A stretch of DNA of 5,971 nucleotides, from positions 1 through 5,971 of the forward strand of contig CAUDYH010000088.1 in NCBI GenBank assembly GCA_958453575.1. Direction: 5' to 3'. How positions within the stretch are numbered: position 1 is the stretch's first letter; each line of letters begins with the position of its first letter. The position numbers and the translations under genes were made by a program. Source of the DNA: an uncultured Collinsella sp. Its GTDB lineage: Bacteria; Actinomycetota; Coriobacteriia; Coriobacteriales; Coriobacteriaceae. The notes below the pieces were generated by a model that did not search any database, was not told the DNA's origin, and worked only from the letters and a program-made list of their open reading frames with translations. This document shows, piece by piece, positions 5,769 through 5,971 of this stretch.

Positions 5769-5785
5769 ATCCCCCCAGGGTCGGC

Positions 5786-5971
5786 TCACCACGGCAGCGA
5801 GGTCGAGCAGCCGACGTCGCGGGGGCGCGGCGATATCGAGCCGTTGAGCGCGGCGAGGCTCTTGTTGCCGCGCCGCTCGTTGCAGATCCTGTGGGCCGGC
5901 GCGACGTTCGCGCGGTCGATGGGCGAGCCGCCCTTGGACACGGGCACGATCTCGTCCACCTCGAAGCTCAT
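5786..5971 (-). CDS. HNH endonuclease (3' part; probably continues past the right edge)
   Basis: The 61 visible residues hold the core of an HNH (beta-beta-alpha metal) nuclease: FEVDEIVPVSKGGSPIDRAN (3-22), then VAPAHRICNERRGNKSL (23-39), followed by a short tail ending in LPW. The Gly-Gly turn, N22, H27 and the CNERRGNK helix fit the family. In the usual first motif (DHI) the histidine is replaced by glutamate (D6-E7-I8). An ATG coincides with the last bases of the window, but HNH proteins normally have 30-60 residues ahead of this core, so that Met is probably internal and the true start lies outside. HNH proteins encoded beside terminase genes are known to take part in cos cleavage and packaging in several phages (HK97 gp74 is an example). 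That role is likely here but inferred from position. Confidence 0.85.
   Translation of the reverse strand: MSFEVDEIVPVSKGGSPIDRANVAPAHRICNERRGNKSLAALNGSISPRPRDVGCSTSLPW

Overview
The window is a GC-rich piece of a tailed-phage (Caudoviricetes) genome or prophage. Every supported protein gene and both tRNA genes lie on the minus strand, so the module reads from right to left. The order is the usual one for the DNA-packaging and head module of a siphovirus-like phage: HNH endonuclease (cut by the right edge), terminase small subunit, terminase large subunit, SPP1 gp6-like portal, MuF/VG15-like minor head protein, tRNA-Trp, tRNA-Leu, scaffold protein, major capsid protein (cut by the left edge). 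The high GC at third codon positions, GTG and TTG starts, and the style of the terminase and HNH proteins suggest an actinobacterial host. A Coriobacteriia-type gut host such as Eggerthella or Collinsella relatives is my best guess, from pattern memory rather than any search.

Region by region: 5676-5785 is a short, very GC-rich gap between the HNH and terminase genes with two hairpins, a plausible place for the packaging (cos/pac) site. 5675-1208 is a tightly packed run of four overlapping genes (terS, terL, portal, minor head protein) whose starts and stops overlap by 56, 2 and 8 bases, consistent with one translationally coupled transcript. 892-1207 has no protein gene. It holds a possible weak terminator after the minor head gene, two complete tRNA genes separated by one base, a good intrinsic terminator, and a pair of identical GC-rich hairpins just ahead of the scaffold gene. 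891-1 carries the scaffold and the start of the major capsid gene.

The most interesting object is the minor head protein (1208-2380). Its N-terminal two thirds is an ordinary VG15/MuF-type head protein, but its C-terminal ~130 residues look like a polymorphic toxin: a PD-(D/E)xK-type nuclease resembling the C-terminal tRNase domains of CdiA contact-dependent inhibition proteins. This toxin-like part uses visibly different codons from the rest of the operon, as expected for a swapped-in module. No immunity gene follows it in the window. Two tRNA genes and a terminator sit in the position where an immunity gene would be expected, which raises the speculative idea that the tRNAs protect against, or repair the effect of, a tRNA-cleaving toxin. 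I saw no convincing promoter anywhere in the window.
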